A DNA stretch of 64,000 nt from Pogona vitticeps (lineage: Eukaryota > Chordata > Lepidosauria > Squamata > Agamidae), in assembly GCF_051106095.1 (NCBI RefSeq), contig NC_135789.1:25665264-25729263 (forward strand), in the 5' to 3' direction. A model generated the notes under the pieces. The model had not been told where the DNA came from. It saw only the letters and a program-made list of their open reading frames with translations, and made no database searches. Shown one piece after another: positions 11,601 through 22,300 of this stretch. Numbering within the stretch: the first letter of the stretch is position 1; every line of letters begins with the position of its first letter. The position numbers and the translations under genes are program-made.

Positions 11601-14600
11601 TGCCGACGGCGCGGCCATCCAGACCTGCCTCAAACGGATCACGGCCATTGGAGAGGTGAGCCTCTGCAGGGATGATAGCTGGTTGGGCCGGCGCTGGAGG
11701 TGGCTAAACCCTCCGTACGGGGGTGGTGGTGGTCCCGGGCCCCTGTCCTGAGCCTCCTCTGAGCAGGTTCCTGTAAAGCAGGAGAGGCCGAAGAGAAGAG
11801 GGAGCCCTAGAGGCGAACTCTCACACAGACAAAACTCGGTTGCAGGAGCTGCTCCCCAAAGGCCTCGATGTTGAGCAAGAGAAACTGGGGGACCTGGTGG
11901 ATCAGGAGATGGCCTCCACAGCCGCGGCCATTGAGACAGCAGTGGCCAGGATTGAGGTGAGACAAAGCCAGGCCCCTGTCTTGCGCCCCCCCCGGTCCCG
12001 TCCCCAATAAATCTGTGATCTTTTTGCATTGGGGGGGGGAAAGTGTTCAGCTCTCTCCCTGTATCTGTGCATGGGGAGGTGGCGACAGCATGGGGGTCTC
12101 CCTCTTTTTCCTGCACCTTTTCTGCAGCTCAGACCCCCTTCTCTCTTCCCCCCCCAGGAGATGCTGAGCAAGTCGCGGGCGGGGGACACGGGTGTCAAAC
12201 TGGAGGTCAACGAAAGGTTGGTGTTGACGGCCAGGCAGAGGGTCCTGTCCCAGCAACTAAGCCCAGGAAGCTTGTGAAGTTCAGAAGGGTGGCCGGCCCT
12301 GCCCCTTCCTCTGCGGGCATGGGAGGGGACTAGAGAGGAGAAACAAGCCCGAGGGTTGGTGTACTCGGCCAGCACCTGCCCCGGATCTCCTTCCGGTGTG
12401 TGTGTCGTGGGGAGCCCATGGCCTGTCTTAAGGGGAAAAGAGGCTTTCACTGGCTGAAGGAGTCCAAGTTCCTCATGGCTCGGCGGTTACCCCAAAGTGA
12501 CGCCTTTTTTTGTTCTCTGATGGAATAAAGCCCTGGCTTGTCCGCGAGCCTCCTCCCTCCCTCCCTCCCTTCCGTCCTGCTCCTGATCTGCCTCGCTCCT
12601 CCTGCAAGGAAAGCACCCGCTGACCAGCTGGCTTGAAACCCGTCCTCTTCTCTCCCACTCTTTGCCTCTCGTAGGATCCTGGGCTCTTGCACAGACTTAA
12701 TGCAGGCCATCCAGATCCTGGTCTTGGCCTCCAAAGACCTCCAGCGAGAGATCGTGGAAAGCGGGAGGGTGAGTCCATTGGGGTCTTTTAATGCCCAGAG
12801 AGCAACCACGTCCATTTTTGGGGGGTGTGTAAAAGAGAAAACCCCTTTAAACAAATCCTGAATGTAAGGGTGGGGAACGCAAGCTTTCCAAGACACCAGA
12901 GCCCCTTCATGAGACTGGGCTCTATGGGGATTAGGGGAACCGGTGGCAAGAGAAACGGAAGACCTAAAACACCCCAAACTGGAGTTGGCAGGTGGATTGC
13001 ACCACCTTGAAGAATCAGACACCACCGCCAGGGGGGGGAGGCAGGACACAGGGCTGCCGGAAAGATGTACTGCCTTCTCCCTTCCCGGAGCTCCGGTTGA
13101 CGGCCAGTTTTGGAGCCCAGCAGGGCCCTCCACTGAGATGGACTCATCCTGATCTTTCCCGATACCTAGAAATGCAGTTTAGGGGATGCTGGGTCGGCGA
13201 AGTTCACTCTCCAGCTTTTCTGATATGGGGACGGCCCCGTCTTTGGCGCGTCTCCTCTTCTTCCAGCCGAGAGATCCCAGGAGACGTGTCGCTGTGAAAT
13301 AAGCTTCCTTGTTTTAAATGCCTGAAAAGTCACGGTGCCTTTTGGGCGACCCCTTTCACCCCCAAAAGAGGCTCGTCCTGATAACATCAAATGATTGGCA
13401 AGGTTGGAAGGCGGCCGTGGGGCCGGTGGTCCCTGCGGTTTGGGATGCTGAGATTGCTTCCCTCTTCCTGCTTAGGGAGCCGCCTCTCCCAAGGAGTTTT
13501 ACGCCAGGAACTCGCGCTGGACAGAGGGTCTGATCTCGGCGTCCAAGGCGGTGGGCTGGGGAGCCACGGTGATGGTGTAAGTGTCTCTCTTGGGAATAAG
13601 GGCCGCGGCCCCTCTGTGGCCCTACCCGTGGCTGTCAGCAAAGCGGGCAGGGTGGGGGGTATTGCCCCCGAGGGCGAGAAGGACGGGCACCGACCTCTCC
13701 GCCGTGTCTTGCTTTCCTCAGAGATGCCGCCGACCTTGTCGTCCAGGGCAAAGGGAAGTTTGAGGAACTGATGGTCTGCTCGCACGAAATCGCCGCCAGC
13801 ACCGCTCAGCTGGTGGCTGCTTCTAAGGTGGGCCTCCTTTTCAGGGAGCCGGCTGGCCACGGAGAGCCTGGGCTGCCGTGGCCTATCCCAGGTGGGGAGA
13901 GCGTTTTCCAGAGGCTGCCTTGGACACGTGACGGTTGGCCTGGAGGGTGATTGCGTGGCTAGAGGAGCCGTTGTTCCCTAGCCAACATCAGAGGCACCTG
14001 CTGATCCGCTTGGCTTTCCGGGGTCGTTTCCCTCAATCCGAGCCAAGCCTTTGGCTGATCTACGGCCCTGTAGTGCCAAGGGGTGCGCCCGTGAGCCCTC
14101 CCATCTTGAAAGTGGTGGGCTCATTGCGTGTGTTGAATTTGGACAGGAGGTTCCGAGCGTTGTCTTTGCGTTGGCAGGTGAAAGCCGATAAAGACAGCAC
14201 AAATCTCAGGCAGCTTCAGGTCGCCTCTCGGGGGGTCAACCAAGCCACCGCCAAGGTGGTGGCTTCTACGAAGTCAGGGAAGTCGCAAATCCAGGAGACA
14301 GGTAAGCTTCCGGACCCTCCCCCTCTACTTCTCCCCATCTCTGTGGGCCTCTGGCTCCTCCTTGCCCAGGCAGAGGGCGCAGCAAACATCGCGTCCCTGG
14401 GCCCCTTCGTGCAAGAGTCAGCCCCAGAGTTTTGTGTGTGTGTGTGTGTGTTTTCTTTACTTTTCTCTCCCACAGACAGCATGGACTTCTCTGCCGTGAC
14501 ACTGACGCAGATCAAGCGCCAAGAGATGGACTCCCAGGTAAGGAGGGTGGCCGGCGGGAGGAGGCAGGGCATATGGAGAGGGAGAGATGGGCCCTCGTTT

Positions 14601-15192
14601 CAGGGGCGGCTTGGCACTGCAAAAACCTTCCTCCTCCTCCTCCTCTTTGCCCCCCCCCTCCCAGGTGCGAGTTTTGGAGCTGGAGAGCCAGCTGCAGAAG
14701 GAGCGCCAGCGGCTCGGCGACCTGCGCAAGAAGCACTACGAACTGGCCGGTGTGGCCGAGGGCTGGGAGGAGAACGGTGAGTTGCCGGCCCGGGAGCTTT
14801 GGGGGGGGGGACCACCCCTGGGCCAGAGCCGGCTGGCGGTGGGGGCTCACTGGCCCCTTTGCAAGTGTGCCAGCTGGGCACACAGGCCCGACCAGCCTCA
14901 CGCCTGCCGTTTGCTGTCTCTGCCACCCCATAGGGAGGAAGGGGGGGCTGAGGGGGGTGGAAAGAGCCCCTTCCTGGAGGAAGCATGGACTGTTCCTTCA
15001 GGACCACCATCCTGAATGCCCGCGGATGTGTAACGTTTCTGTCGCTGCTTTTTGGCCCAGAGAGAAGCCCTTTGCCTCCCTCCGCATCCTGAACACTGGA
15101 ATCCTTTCTTGCACGGCTCGGATCAGAGCAGAGGGGCTCAGCGTCTCCCTTCCTTCCTTCCCTCCCTCCCAGGTGCAGAATTTGCTCCCTAA
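11..15192 (+). CDS. HIP1: Huntingtin-interacting protein 1, 5'-partial, 29 exons to the stop codon
   Basis: HIP1 is an endocytic adaptor that links phosphoinositide membranes, AP2/clathrin and actin. Exons by splice sites and phase: 11-77, 616-672, 828-908, 2009-2085, 2495-2556, 3423-3563, 4107-4164, 5549-5624, 5787-5921, 6369-6466, 7271-7343, 8111-8294, 8642-8730, 8845-8961, 9059-9160, 9445-9639, 9984-10131, 10930-11016, 11311-11418, 11519-11655, 11846-11956, 12158-12216, 12675-12768, 13476-13576, 13722-13827, 14178-14301, 14476-14537, 14665-14776, 15173-15192. Together they give 959 codons plus TAA, starting near residue 85 of the human protein. All junctions keep phase. The 5' exons lie left of the window. 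Sequence such as SSPDSEP and FDDIFGSSFSSDPF matches HIP1 rather than its paralogue HIP1R. The third exon ends at a GC donor (909-910). The C-terminus ends a few residues after the conserved ELAGVAEGWEE, shorter than in human. Confidence 0.96.
4596..4734. mobile_element. hAT-like palindromic MITE in a HIP1 intron
   Basis: The 139-bp element begins CAGTGATTCCCAAATG and ends GTTGAGAAACACGG, a degenerate form of the hAT terminus CAGTGGTTCCCAACC. The interior is a large imperfect palindrome (TGTTCTTGGACTGCAG against CTCCATGAACACC-like sequence). Flanks CCTTCGCC and CCTGTGCC agree at 6 of 8 bases, as an eroded 8-bp hAT target duplication would. It codes for nothing and is too short to be autonomous. 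Confidence 0.6.
5787..6466 (+). other. HIP1: HIP1 clathrin/AP2-binding linker exons
   Basis: Exons 5787-5921 and 6369-6466 encode the unstructured linker that recruits coat proteins. The AP2-binding part, FDNKFDDIFGSSFSSDPF with its terminal DPF, is intact. The clathrin-box position, LMDMD in human HIP1 as I recall it, reads LVEME here within MDLVEMETSSQQ. That is a conservative acidic/hydrophobic replacement which may keep clathrin binding. Confidence 0.85.
7271..10131 (+). other. HIP1: HIP1 central coiled-coil exons
   Basis: Seven exons (7271-7343 to 9984-10131) encode a heptad-rich, Glu/Gln/Leu-rich coiled coil. This segment mediates HIP1 homo- and heterodimerisation, clathrin light chain binding and HIP1/huntingtin contacts. 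Segments such as KLKEKYSELVRNHADLLRK (8642-8730) and NAEVTKQV (8845 onward) are almost identical to mammalian HIP1. The later part (9445-9639) is more diverged but stays in register. Confidence 0.88.
11846..14776 (+). other. HIP1: HIP1 I/LWEQ (THATCH) actin-binding exons
   Basis: These exons encode the talin/HIP1R/Sla2-type I/LWEQ module, a five-helix bundle that binds F-actin. Recognisable blocks include EEMLSKSRAGDTGVKLEVNE (12158-12216), YARNSRWTEGLISASKAVGW (13476 onward), FEELMVCSHEIAASTAQLVA (13722 onward) and IKRQEMDSQVRVLELE across the 14476-14537/14665 junction. It is the most conserved part of the gene in the window. Confidence 0.9.
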
Positions 15193-15531
15193 GGAAGCAG
15201 CCAGCGCAGACAGACCTTCCGCTGGGGCAGCTCCTTCCAGAGACCAGACGGTGAACTGGTTCGAAACCTACCGCAAAGCCTGTGCTTACAAAGACGACGT
15301 TCCTTCGGGGCTGGCCGGGGCCAGGCTCCCTGCTGGCCGAGAAGGCTGCGTCAGAGACTCGGGGCTGGGGAGGGGGTGAGGGAGGGAGGCATCCCCGGCA
15401 GCAGTAGCTGCTGTAGCAGCATCGGTCACTCTTGCCCCAGCGTTGCCTACGGTCGCCCCGAGAGCCCAGCCCTGCTCCAGCGAATGCTGTGCCACCTTGG
15501 CAGCCCCCTGGCTCAGCTCGCGTCCTGCTCT

Positions 15532-15567
15532 TCCCTCCCTCCCTCCCTCCCTCCCTCCCTCCCTCCC
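15532..15567 (+). repeat. (CCCT)n microsatellite
   Basis: About nine CCCT units in the HIP1 3' UTR. Confidence 0.85.
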
Positions 15568-15884
15568 ACCCCTTCCCTGCCGCAACGCCTCGGAACAGCT
15601 GGCTGCGGGTCATCCGGTGAGAGGGGCCGACCCCTCAACCCGGTCGACTTCTCTGGGTCCGACTCTTCATGCCACGAGAAGGGCCGTCTGCGTGGGTGTG
15701 CAGTCCGACAGTGCCAGGCTCTCTGAAGTGGGGGGGGCAGTGTTTGGTCCAGGCCAACAGGGCCTTGCGGGAAGGACCAGAACCAGGCCTTTGAGGGCTG
15801 CCTGGCTTCTCTTCCTCCCCTTTCCTCCCTCTGGCCTGTGCTTCTTCAGTGCCTCGCAGGGGCTCCCCGGTGCCTTGAGCCAGC

Positions 15885-15890
15885 AATAAA
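15885..15890 (+). terminator. HIP1: HIP1 proximal poly(A) signal
   Basis: This is a canonical AATAAA about 690 bases after the HIP1 stop. It would define a short 3' UTR. Confidence 0.5.
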
Positions 15891-17662
15891 CAGCGGAGGA
15901 TCGGAGAGGAGGAGCAGCTGGCGGGGATAGGGGTAGAGGGAGCTGCCTTTGGCAATGGGGCAAGCTGGGGCCGCTGGTCTTCCCCTCAGCCCACTCCCCT
16001 GGGTAAACCACACGGACTCTCTGAGCGAAGCAGAAGCCGTCTCGACCCGGGGCTGCAGAGGGAGGCTCAGACCATCTCCAAGATGCTTTAGACCTCTGCT
16101 GAAGCCGTGGCTTCCCTCTCATGACAGCTGCGTCGGGCACTGCATGCATGGGGTCAGCCTCTTCAGGAAAGGATAGCCCCCGAAGGAAGAGGAGCTAGCC
16201 AGGCCAGGGGGCTGGCAGTGGATTCTGCCCCCCCCCATTTGCTTCCTGGCTCTCCGGTTTGGGGGGGGGGACCCAGGGCCATCGGCGCCTGGCAGAAGGC
16301 TTTTGCAAGGAAGCCCTGAGGAAAAAGCACCACTCAGCTAGATTATTCAGAAGCTGGCAAGGGAGAGAATGTGAGCCAACTCCCCCCCCCCCCCCCGAGC
16401 TCCTTCCTTGGCTGGCCAGTGGTGTCTTTGGGCAGCCTGTAGCTTTCCTCCAGCCGGGCCCTGGGGGATCCTTGCTCGGGACTCCACATGCACATGTCCT
16501 CTTTCCCAGCTAGGGCAGCCAGCCTGATGTTCTGGTCCCCCCCCCCTCCACCATCCCTTTGGAATCGGGAGTGTGCTGCACCGGGGGAGGTCTGCGCCAA
16601 AATCACCCAGAAGCCAGACCTCAGTTGCTCCCAAAGGTGCTTCTTTCTGGTGTTAGAAGCGTCCTTAATGAAGAGGGTGTCTCCTTCCGATGGTCGCAGG
16701 GGCTGCTCCCGGCTGAAGGGCAAAGGGGTCTTGCCTTCCAAAGAGTAGGAGGGGGGCGGACCCTGGCACCATGTGCCCAGAGTAAGGCACCATCAGCGCC
16801 AGCCCTTCTCTCTCCTCCCTCCAGTTGGCTCCAGAAGGGTCGCACACTGCCGTCCGGGATCACAGCGGGCCTGGGGTCCCCCGCTCCCCTCCTTTGGGGC
16901 CTTCCTGTCCCACCGGCGGTTCTGCCCAGAAAACATTGTTCGGCCGACCGCCGCCTCCCAGTCTGGTGCCTGACACCCTCCGGCCTTTTCTGCCACCTGG
17001 CTGGCAGAACCACAAACCAAATAGCTGTCTGCCCACCGCCGGCGTGAATGAGGCCCTTTTGGCTGGCTGGCCTGCCTTTCTGCCTCTCCCCCCCCCCCAC
17101 CCACCCCAAAGCCACCAGAAGAAGCCTGTCACCAGAGCACAGGGGGAGGAGAGGGGGTTCCACATGGCGCTGACCCCCCTCCAACCGCTCAAGTCTTTCC
17201 AGGGGCAACTCCTCTGCCCTGGATGCGCCCCCCCCCCGGGACTACCTCAGGTTTTCAGGCTCATGGGCTGAACACTTTGGGACAAAAGAGAACCAGGAGA
17301 AGCCGGGCGGGGGGGGCAACTCCATGCAGAAAGCCACGCCAAAGGCCGCTCGTTCTGTCTGGCCAGGGGATGATTTTTTTCAGCCTTGCTGTTGCTACGA
17401 CGTCCGCTTCTCTCGTTTTCTTTGTCTTTGGACCCTTCCCCAAGAGTGAACACGGAGGGAGGGAGGGAGGGTGGGCCAGCAAACCTCCAGTAAGGTTCCC
17501 ACAAGGGTCAGGGGGATATGGGGGAGCCGATCACCCCCAGCAGGCAGGCAGGCAGGCATCCAACTCTTCTCCAACTCCAAGATAACTTTTAATTATTGTA
17601 TGAAATACAAGCGTTTTTCCTCCCCTTTGTATAATATGTCGACTGTGTGTTTCCAGTTTTTA

Positions 17663-17672
17663 AATAAATAAA
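17663..17672 (+). terminator. HIP1: HIP1 distal poly(A) signal pair
   Basis: Two overlapping AATAAA hexamers lie in a locally AT-rich stretch just before GT-rich sequence (about 17695-17705). This is the last plausible HIP1 end before the POM121 CpG island. Confidence 0.55.
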
Positions 17673-18750
17673 TATTTCAACCTAATTCTCCAGGCTCGTG
17701 TTTTGAGAGACGAATCCAGAGGCTCCGGTGGCGTTGCTCCTCGCCTGGGGCATCACATCGTTGGCCTCTTCTGTGGAAACACCCCCGCCCTTTTCCTACC
17801 CCAGAGTGGGGTCTTCCAGGGGTATCTGGGCAAGGTGCAGAGGGCACAGCTGGCCTCTCTGCCAGTGTGTGTGTGGGGTGGACTAAGCTATCTAGCGTCA
17901 GGCAGCAGAAGTCCTGGGGTGGGGAGAGGGATGAGGAGCTGCCCTATGCCCCCGGAGGGGGGGGGGAGGCAGAGCTGGGCGAGTGGAAGGGCTGCCCCTG
18001 ATAGAAGGGGATGCCATCCCCAGACTGGTCGGCTGCTGGAGGTGGGCAGGGGACCAAATCTCGGCTTCACTCTTCACGCCAATCTGTGGTTTCTTGAGAA
18101 TGTTGCTCCATGGCCCGGGCATGCTGGCGCTTTGGGATCCATATGGCAGAGCGGTAATGGAGGGGAGCCGCCGGATTGCCCAGATTCAGGGGGAGGGTGG
18201 ATGCCACATTCTGGGGAGGGGCAACCCCTCCTTCGCTGCCCATCGCCTGGGCGCTGCTCCTGGCTTCTCCCTCCGGTTGGAAAGGCGGCTACCGGGGGAG
18301 GGGTCGGTGGGTCGGGGGTCTTATCCTGCCCCCCCCGATTTCTGGGGCTGCCAGAGGCTGAATCGCGCCAGCAAGGGTGGCGGGGGGGGCGAAGGCTCCG
18401 AAGCGCTCCCGCCTGGCAGGATGGAGCCCAGCAGAGGCACCGGCCCGGGGATGCGCAGGAGGGCGGGCGAGCGGGGCGGGGCATCATGGGGGAGGGCTGG
18501 CCGGCCCTTGCCTTGCCCCGCCTCGCCCCGCCCGGGAAGGTTGGGCGGACAGCGCAGGACCACGACGGCAGGAGCTGTAGCCCAGCCGGCGGGGATGGAA
18601 ATGTGGGAAGAGACGGGAAAGCGCAGCCGGTAAGGACGGTGTCCCCCCCCCCTTTCCCTTCCCTTCCCCGAGGAGGGAATTTAGGAAGGCGCGCCTGCCC
18701 ACGAGGGTCGGGGTGTGTGTGTGTGTTTGCGCGCCTGGGGTTACCGGGGG

Positions 18751-18767
18751 ATTACAACTCCCAGCAT
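18751..18767 (+). promoter_or_regulatory. ZNF143/THAP11 (SBS)-like motif
   Basis: ATTACAACTCCCAGCAT closely resembles the core ACTACAAYTCCCAGMATGC bound by ZNF143 and THAP11 in housekeeping promoters. It lies about 600 bases upstream of the POM121 ATG. Confidence 0.55.
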
Positions 18768-18934
18768 CCCCAGCTGGCCCCATGGGAGGGGGGCCGGAGG
18801 CGGGGGCAAGGGCAGCCGAAACACTTCGGGACAGCCCGGCTTGGGCCTCCGCGCCTCGGGCAGCTGAATGCCTCGGGGCGGCAGGCGGGCGGGGCCGCGA
18901 GAGGCCATTTTGAGGCTACGCGCCTTCCCCTTTG

Positions 18935-18942
18935 TTACGTCA
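18935..18942 (+). promoter_or_regulatory. CRE/ATF-like site
   Basis: TTACGTCA is a one-base variant of the palindromic CRE (TGACGTCA). It sits in the POM121 CpG island, 23 bases after a YY1-like GCCATTTTG. Confidence 0.45.
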
Positions 18943-19363
18943 TAAACGGGGGGCGGGGACAGGGGGGGAATCTCCACTCAGGCCGCGCCCAGAGGCCTCA
19001 TTGCTTTCCTGACCGCGGCGAGAGGAAGAGCTGCGGAGCCTGGCTCCGCCTCTTTGTTGCCTCTAGTCACGCCCACAGGCCTTCTTCTAGTCTGGTTCGA
19101 GTGGGAAAGCCGTTTCTTTTTCGGGGGGGGCGCACGCCCCGCCCCCGCCCGCCTGGGCCGTTCCTTGTGGCGGTCTCCAGAAGCCCCGCCTTTTCCTAAA
19201 TCGGCGGTTGCCCGCCCGCCCGCTCGCGCGCTGCATGCCGGGCTCGAAGTGGCAACGGCCGGCGGTTGGTCGCTCTGGCAACCGCTCGGCGGCATTCAAC
19301 GGCGCTGGAGGCGTTTCTGTTAGCTCCTCCTCCTCCTTCGCCGCCGCCGCCGTCTCCGTCGCG

Positions 19364-22300
19364 ATGTCCTTTTGGGGCGGAGCGAGGGGGTGGTGGCGGA
19401 AGCCCTCCGCCTGGGAAGTGGAGCAGGAAGAGCAGCGGCAGCTGAAGCGCCTGCTCCTGCAGCAAGAGCAAGAGCAGCTGCAGCGACAGCAGCTGCTGCA
19501 GCAGTGGTCGCGGGGGGCGCGGGTGGTGGTGTCGGTGCCGCCGCGCCGGCGGAATCCGCGGCGGTGGCTCTTCCCGGCGTTGCTGTCCCTCCCGTTGGCG
19601 CTGCTGATCTGGCCCGGGCCCGTGTCCCTGGCCTTCTTGATGGCCCTGGCGGCGGCCGCCGGCTGGGCGCTGAGAGGGAGCTGCCCGGGGCCCGCCGCGC
19701 CCTATGTGCCGCCCTATGTGCCGCGGCCGCGGCCGCTGCCTCCCCGGCCTCCGCCGCAGCCGGTGATCTCGCCTCCCCGGCTCTATTCGGACCGAGTTTC
19801 TTATGGCTACCCCCTCGGGAGCCCACCCAGAAACCAGTACGCCGACTGGTAAGAGCCGGCGCTCTGTGCCTACTCGGGAGGAGGGGAGAGAGGGCAGGCT
19901 CCGAGTCCCGTCCCGCCCCCTGTCAAAAGAAAGGCAGAGAGGAGGGAAGGCGCTCTTGTGCACGCTGGGTGCTTCCCTTCATAAAGCCAAGGGGCCCCAG
20001 GTCTCCCTCATCCCTTTCCCCCCCCCCATTACTAGAAGGGGAGGAAGGAAGAAATGCTGGGCGAGAGGGAGGGCAGGTGCTCTGTGCATGCCCAGGAGCA
20101 CAGCTGACCAATGAGCTGGAGAGCTATCAAGAGGAAGAGGGACTGGATCCTGCTTGGGCAGAGGGGGAAAGCTGTTCCCAGGCATGCACCTGTTTGCAGG
20201 CACCACTTAATTCCCCTTTTGCCTGCAGACCTGCTCATGCATGGAGGACTACGCCCCGGCAGGGGCAAATCCCATGGAGTCGGAGGGCGGCCACCCTCGC
20301 CCTGGTCATCCTCCCAATGGCCCGGCCTCTCTAGCGGTGGAAGGGGGCTGCTGCCCTGAAGCTTGGGGTGGTTGACCTCTCTTGTCTGGCTTCCTCCTGC
20401 CGTGTTAGCTGGGGACAGAAGATGTCCCATTTCAGTCAGATTCCCCCCCCCCCGCCCCCAGGAGAGTGTCCCCAAGCTGCGGAGAAGTCGCTCGCAGTCT
20501 GGGCTGTTTTGGGTCCTTGCAGCATCAGCCATCATCTGTCTTTGGGTTTCGTATGGGTTGCTGCCTGGCGTCCACATTCAGTTGCTTTTTCCATGTCTTT
20601 AGCATGATGAAAGTGCATAGTGTATGTAAATAAAGGTTTGTGCTGGCAGTGGGGGATAGAAGTCATAGGAAGGGGCTTCCTTTTTATTCTTCACGGGAGA
20701 TCTCCTTTTCAGGAGTGGCGTCCCTGCGGTCCCGCCTGACAACCCCCTTTCTGCCCCTTTCCAGGATAAAACAACTGTTTGAGCCTCAAAACTCAAGCGC
20801 TTTCCGGCCTTCGGCCCTTTACACATACACCCCACAGAAGTGGAACCCCATGCGACAGGTCAACTTCGCTCGGGTAGAAAACTACCCTCTGATCAGACGT
20901 GTGAACACGGTCACCCTCCGGAGCGACTTCCGGAGCCCTTCGACCGTATGGATTCCTCCAGCCGACAGGAAGATCCACTGCTCACCTCTGTGAGTCTCTC
21001 GCCAGGATCCCTCGCGGGGCCATCCCTGCGGGCCTTCCGAAACCTCCCTGCTGTGGCTTGGCGCGCCCTGGCCGTGGTGGCAGAGTGTGGTTTGTGGGGC
21101 TCGCAGTGTCCACTTCTTCACTCTTGACTTCCGTGGCTCACGCCCTGGAGTGGCTTCTTAATCCTCGTTGGGAGGTTGCCCTCGGTTTCGAAAGGATCAC
21201 AAGGGAGCGTTGGGGGGGGAGGGGAGAAGGTCACTCTCTCTGCTTTGTTCACTGGGCCTCACAGGGCTGTGATCATTCGGACCACAGTGGCGAACAGATG
21301 ATCTTGGGTGGAGGTGACTTGAGTCTTGGGGTACTGGTGTGTGTTTTTTTTTCTTCCCTTTGGGGGGTGGGAAGAAGCCCTCTTGGTCACTGCTGCTGGT
21401 GTTTTGGGCAGGGTGGCGCAGCTGACTTCTCCGGCACTTCCTCTCCCGGCGTCTCCTCGGGAACCTCCGGCCCCTGTGTCTTCTTCTCCTCCTCCTCCTC
21501 CTCCTCCTCCTCCTCCTCCTCCGGACCCAGATCCCTGTGCTCGAGAGACCGTGGTGAAGGCTCTCCAGGAACTCATGGCCAACAAAAAGAGGGCAAAAGA
21601 AGGAGGAACCCCACCCTCTCCGACCATCCAGGAAAACAAGCGCATGTAAGGGCAGGCAATTGGTTTGGAGGGAGACCTATGGCCCAGGTAGAGGGACAGC
21701 ACAGCCGGGACCCCCATAGCAGCTAGTCTAGCCTCACCTGCGCCCAGTCAGAAACATGGAGTGTACGCTAAACCTCCGGGAGAGGGATCCTCCTTAGCAG
21801 GGCTCCCTGGGGATGTAAGAGCAGGAGGAGTTATGTCTCCCCCCACGCCCTTGATGTGGAGGAGCCAAGCAGGGGCAGCCCCAGTGTGGACTCAGGGCTA
21901 GGGTGGGACAGAGGACAACGGGTGTCCTGGCTTACGTGGGGAAGTCCCTTCTTGTCCCCTTATGTCTGCAGACGCCGGGGGAGCACCGAGAATGGACAGC
22001 CAGCCTCTGAGCCTTTGGTGGCCAACGAAGTGCCAGCGCCCCTTGAGCCCCAGTAAGTAAGCGGGTGGGGCATTTCCTCCACAGGGCACCAACGGGCAGC
22101 CCCCCTGCTTGCACGTCGGGAGGTGGGGTGGTTCCCCAGGGCCTCTGTGGGACTCAGGTGGGGTGGTTTTCCTTTCGCGCCCTCCTTTGGAGTGAGGCTG
22201 CTGTTCCAGTTGGAGATGGTCCATTCACACATACACGGACGCAGCCAAGCATCCAAGCGTTTGGAGCTTCTGTCCCTGAATCTCCTTCCAGGCGATTTTG

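Larger units (their letters stand above)
15193..17690 (+). other. HIP1: HIP1 3' UTR with two candidate poly(A) signals
   Basis: About 2.5 kb follows the HIP1 stop and I see no other gene in it. AATAAA occurs at 15885-15890, and overlapping AATAAA signals lie at 17663-17672, followed by GT-rich sequence. This suggests short and long 3' UTR forms. A (CCCT)n run lies at about 15532-15567. Open frames in this stretch are low-complexity and not protein-like. Confidence 0.6.
18380..19363 (+). promoter_or_regulatory. POM121: POM121 CpG-island promoter and 5' UTR
   Basis: This stretch is strongly GC- and CpG-rich and ends at the POM121 start codon. It contains a ZNF143/THAP11-like motif (18751-18767), a YY1-like GCCATTTTG (18904-18912) and a CRE/ATF-like TTACGTCA (18935-18942). 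There is no TATA box near the start, which fits a housekeeping promoter. The exact transcription start cannot be read from sequence alone. Confidence 0.65.

Noticed and set aside
11-15192. Paralogue HIP1R instead of HIP1
   Set aside because: The linker (SSPDSEP, FDNKFDDIFGSSF) and the C-terminus (GVAEGWEEN) match HIP1. HIP1R has a different linker and a longer tail.
14600-15613. Long antisense frames over HIP1, POM121 and the GC-rich islands
   Set aside because: They overlap well-supported exons, are Pro/Arg/Gly/Ser-rich shadows and have no splice or homology support.
17703-19199. A 498-codon open frame before POM121
   Set aside because: GC-rich low-complexity sequence crossing a CpG island, with no family resemblance. 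Long open frames are expected by chance here.
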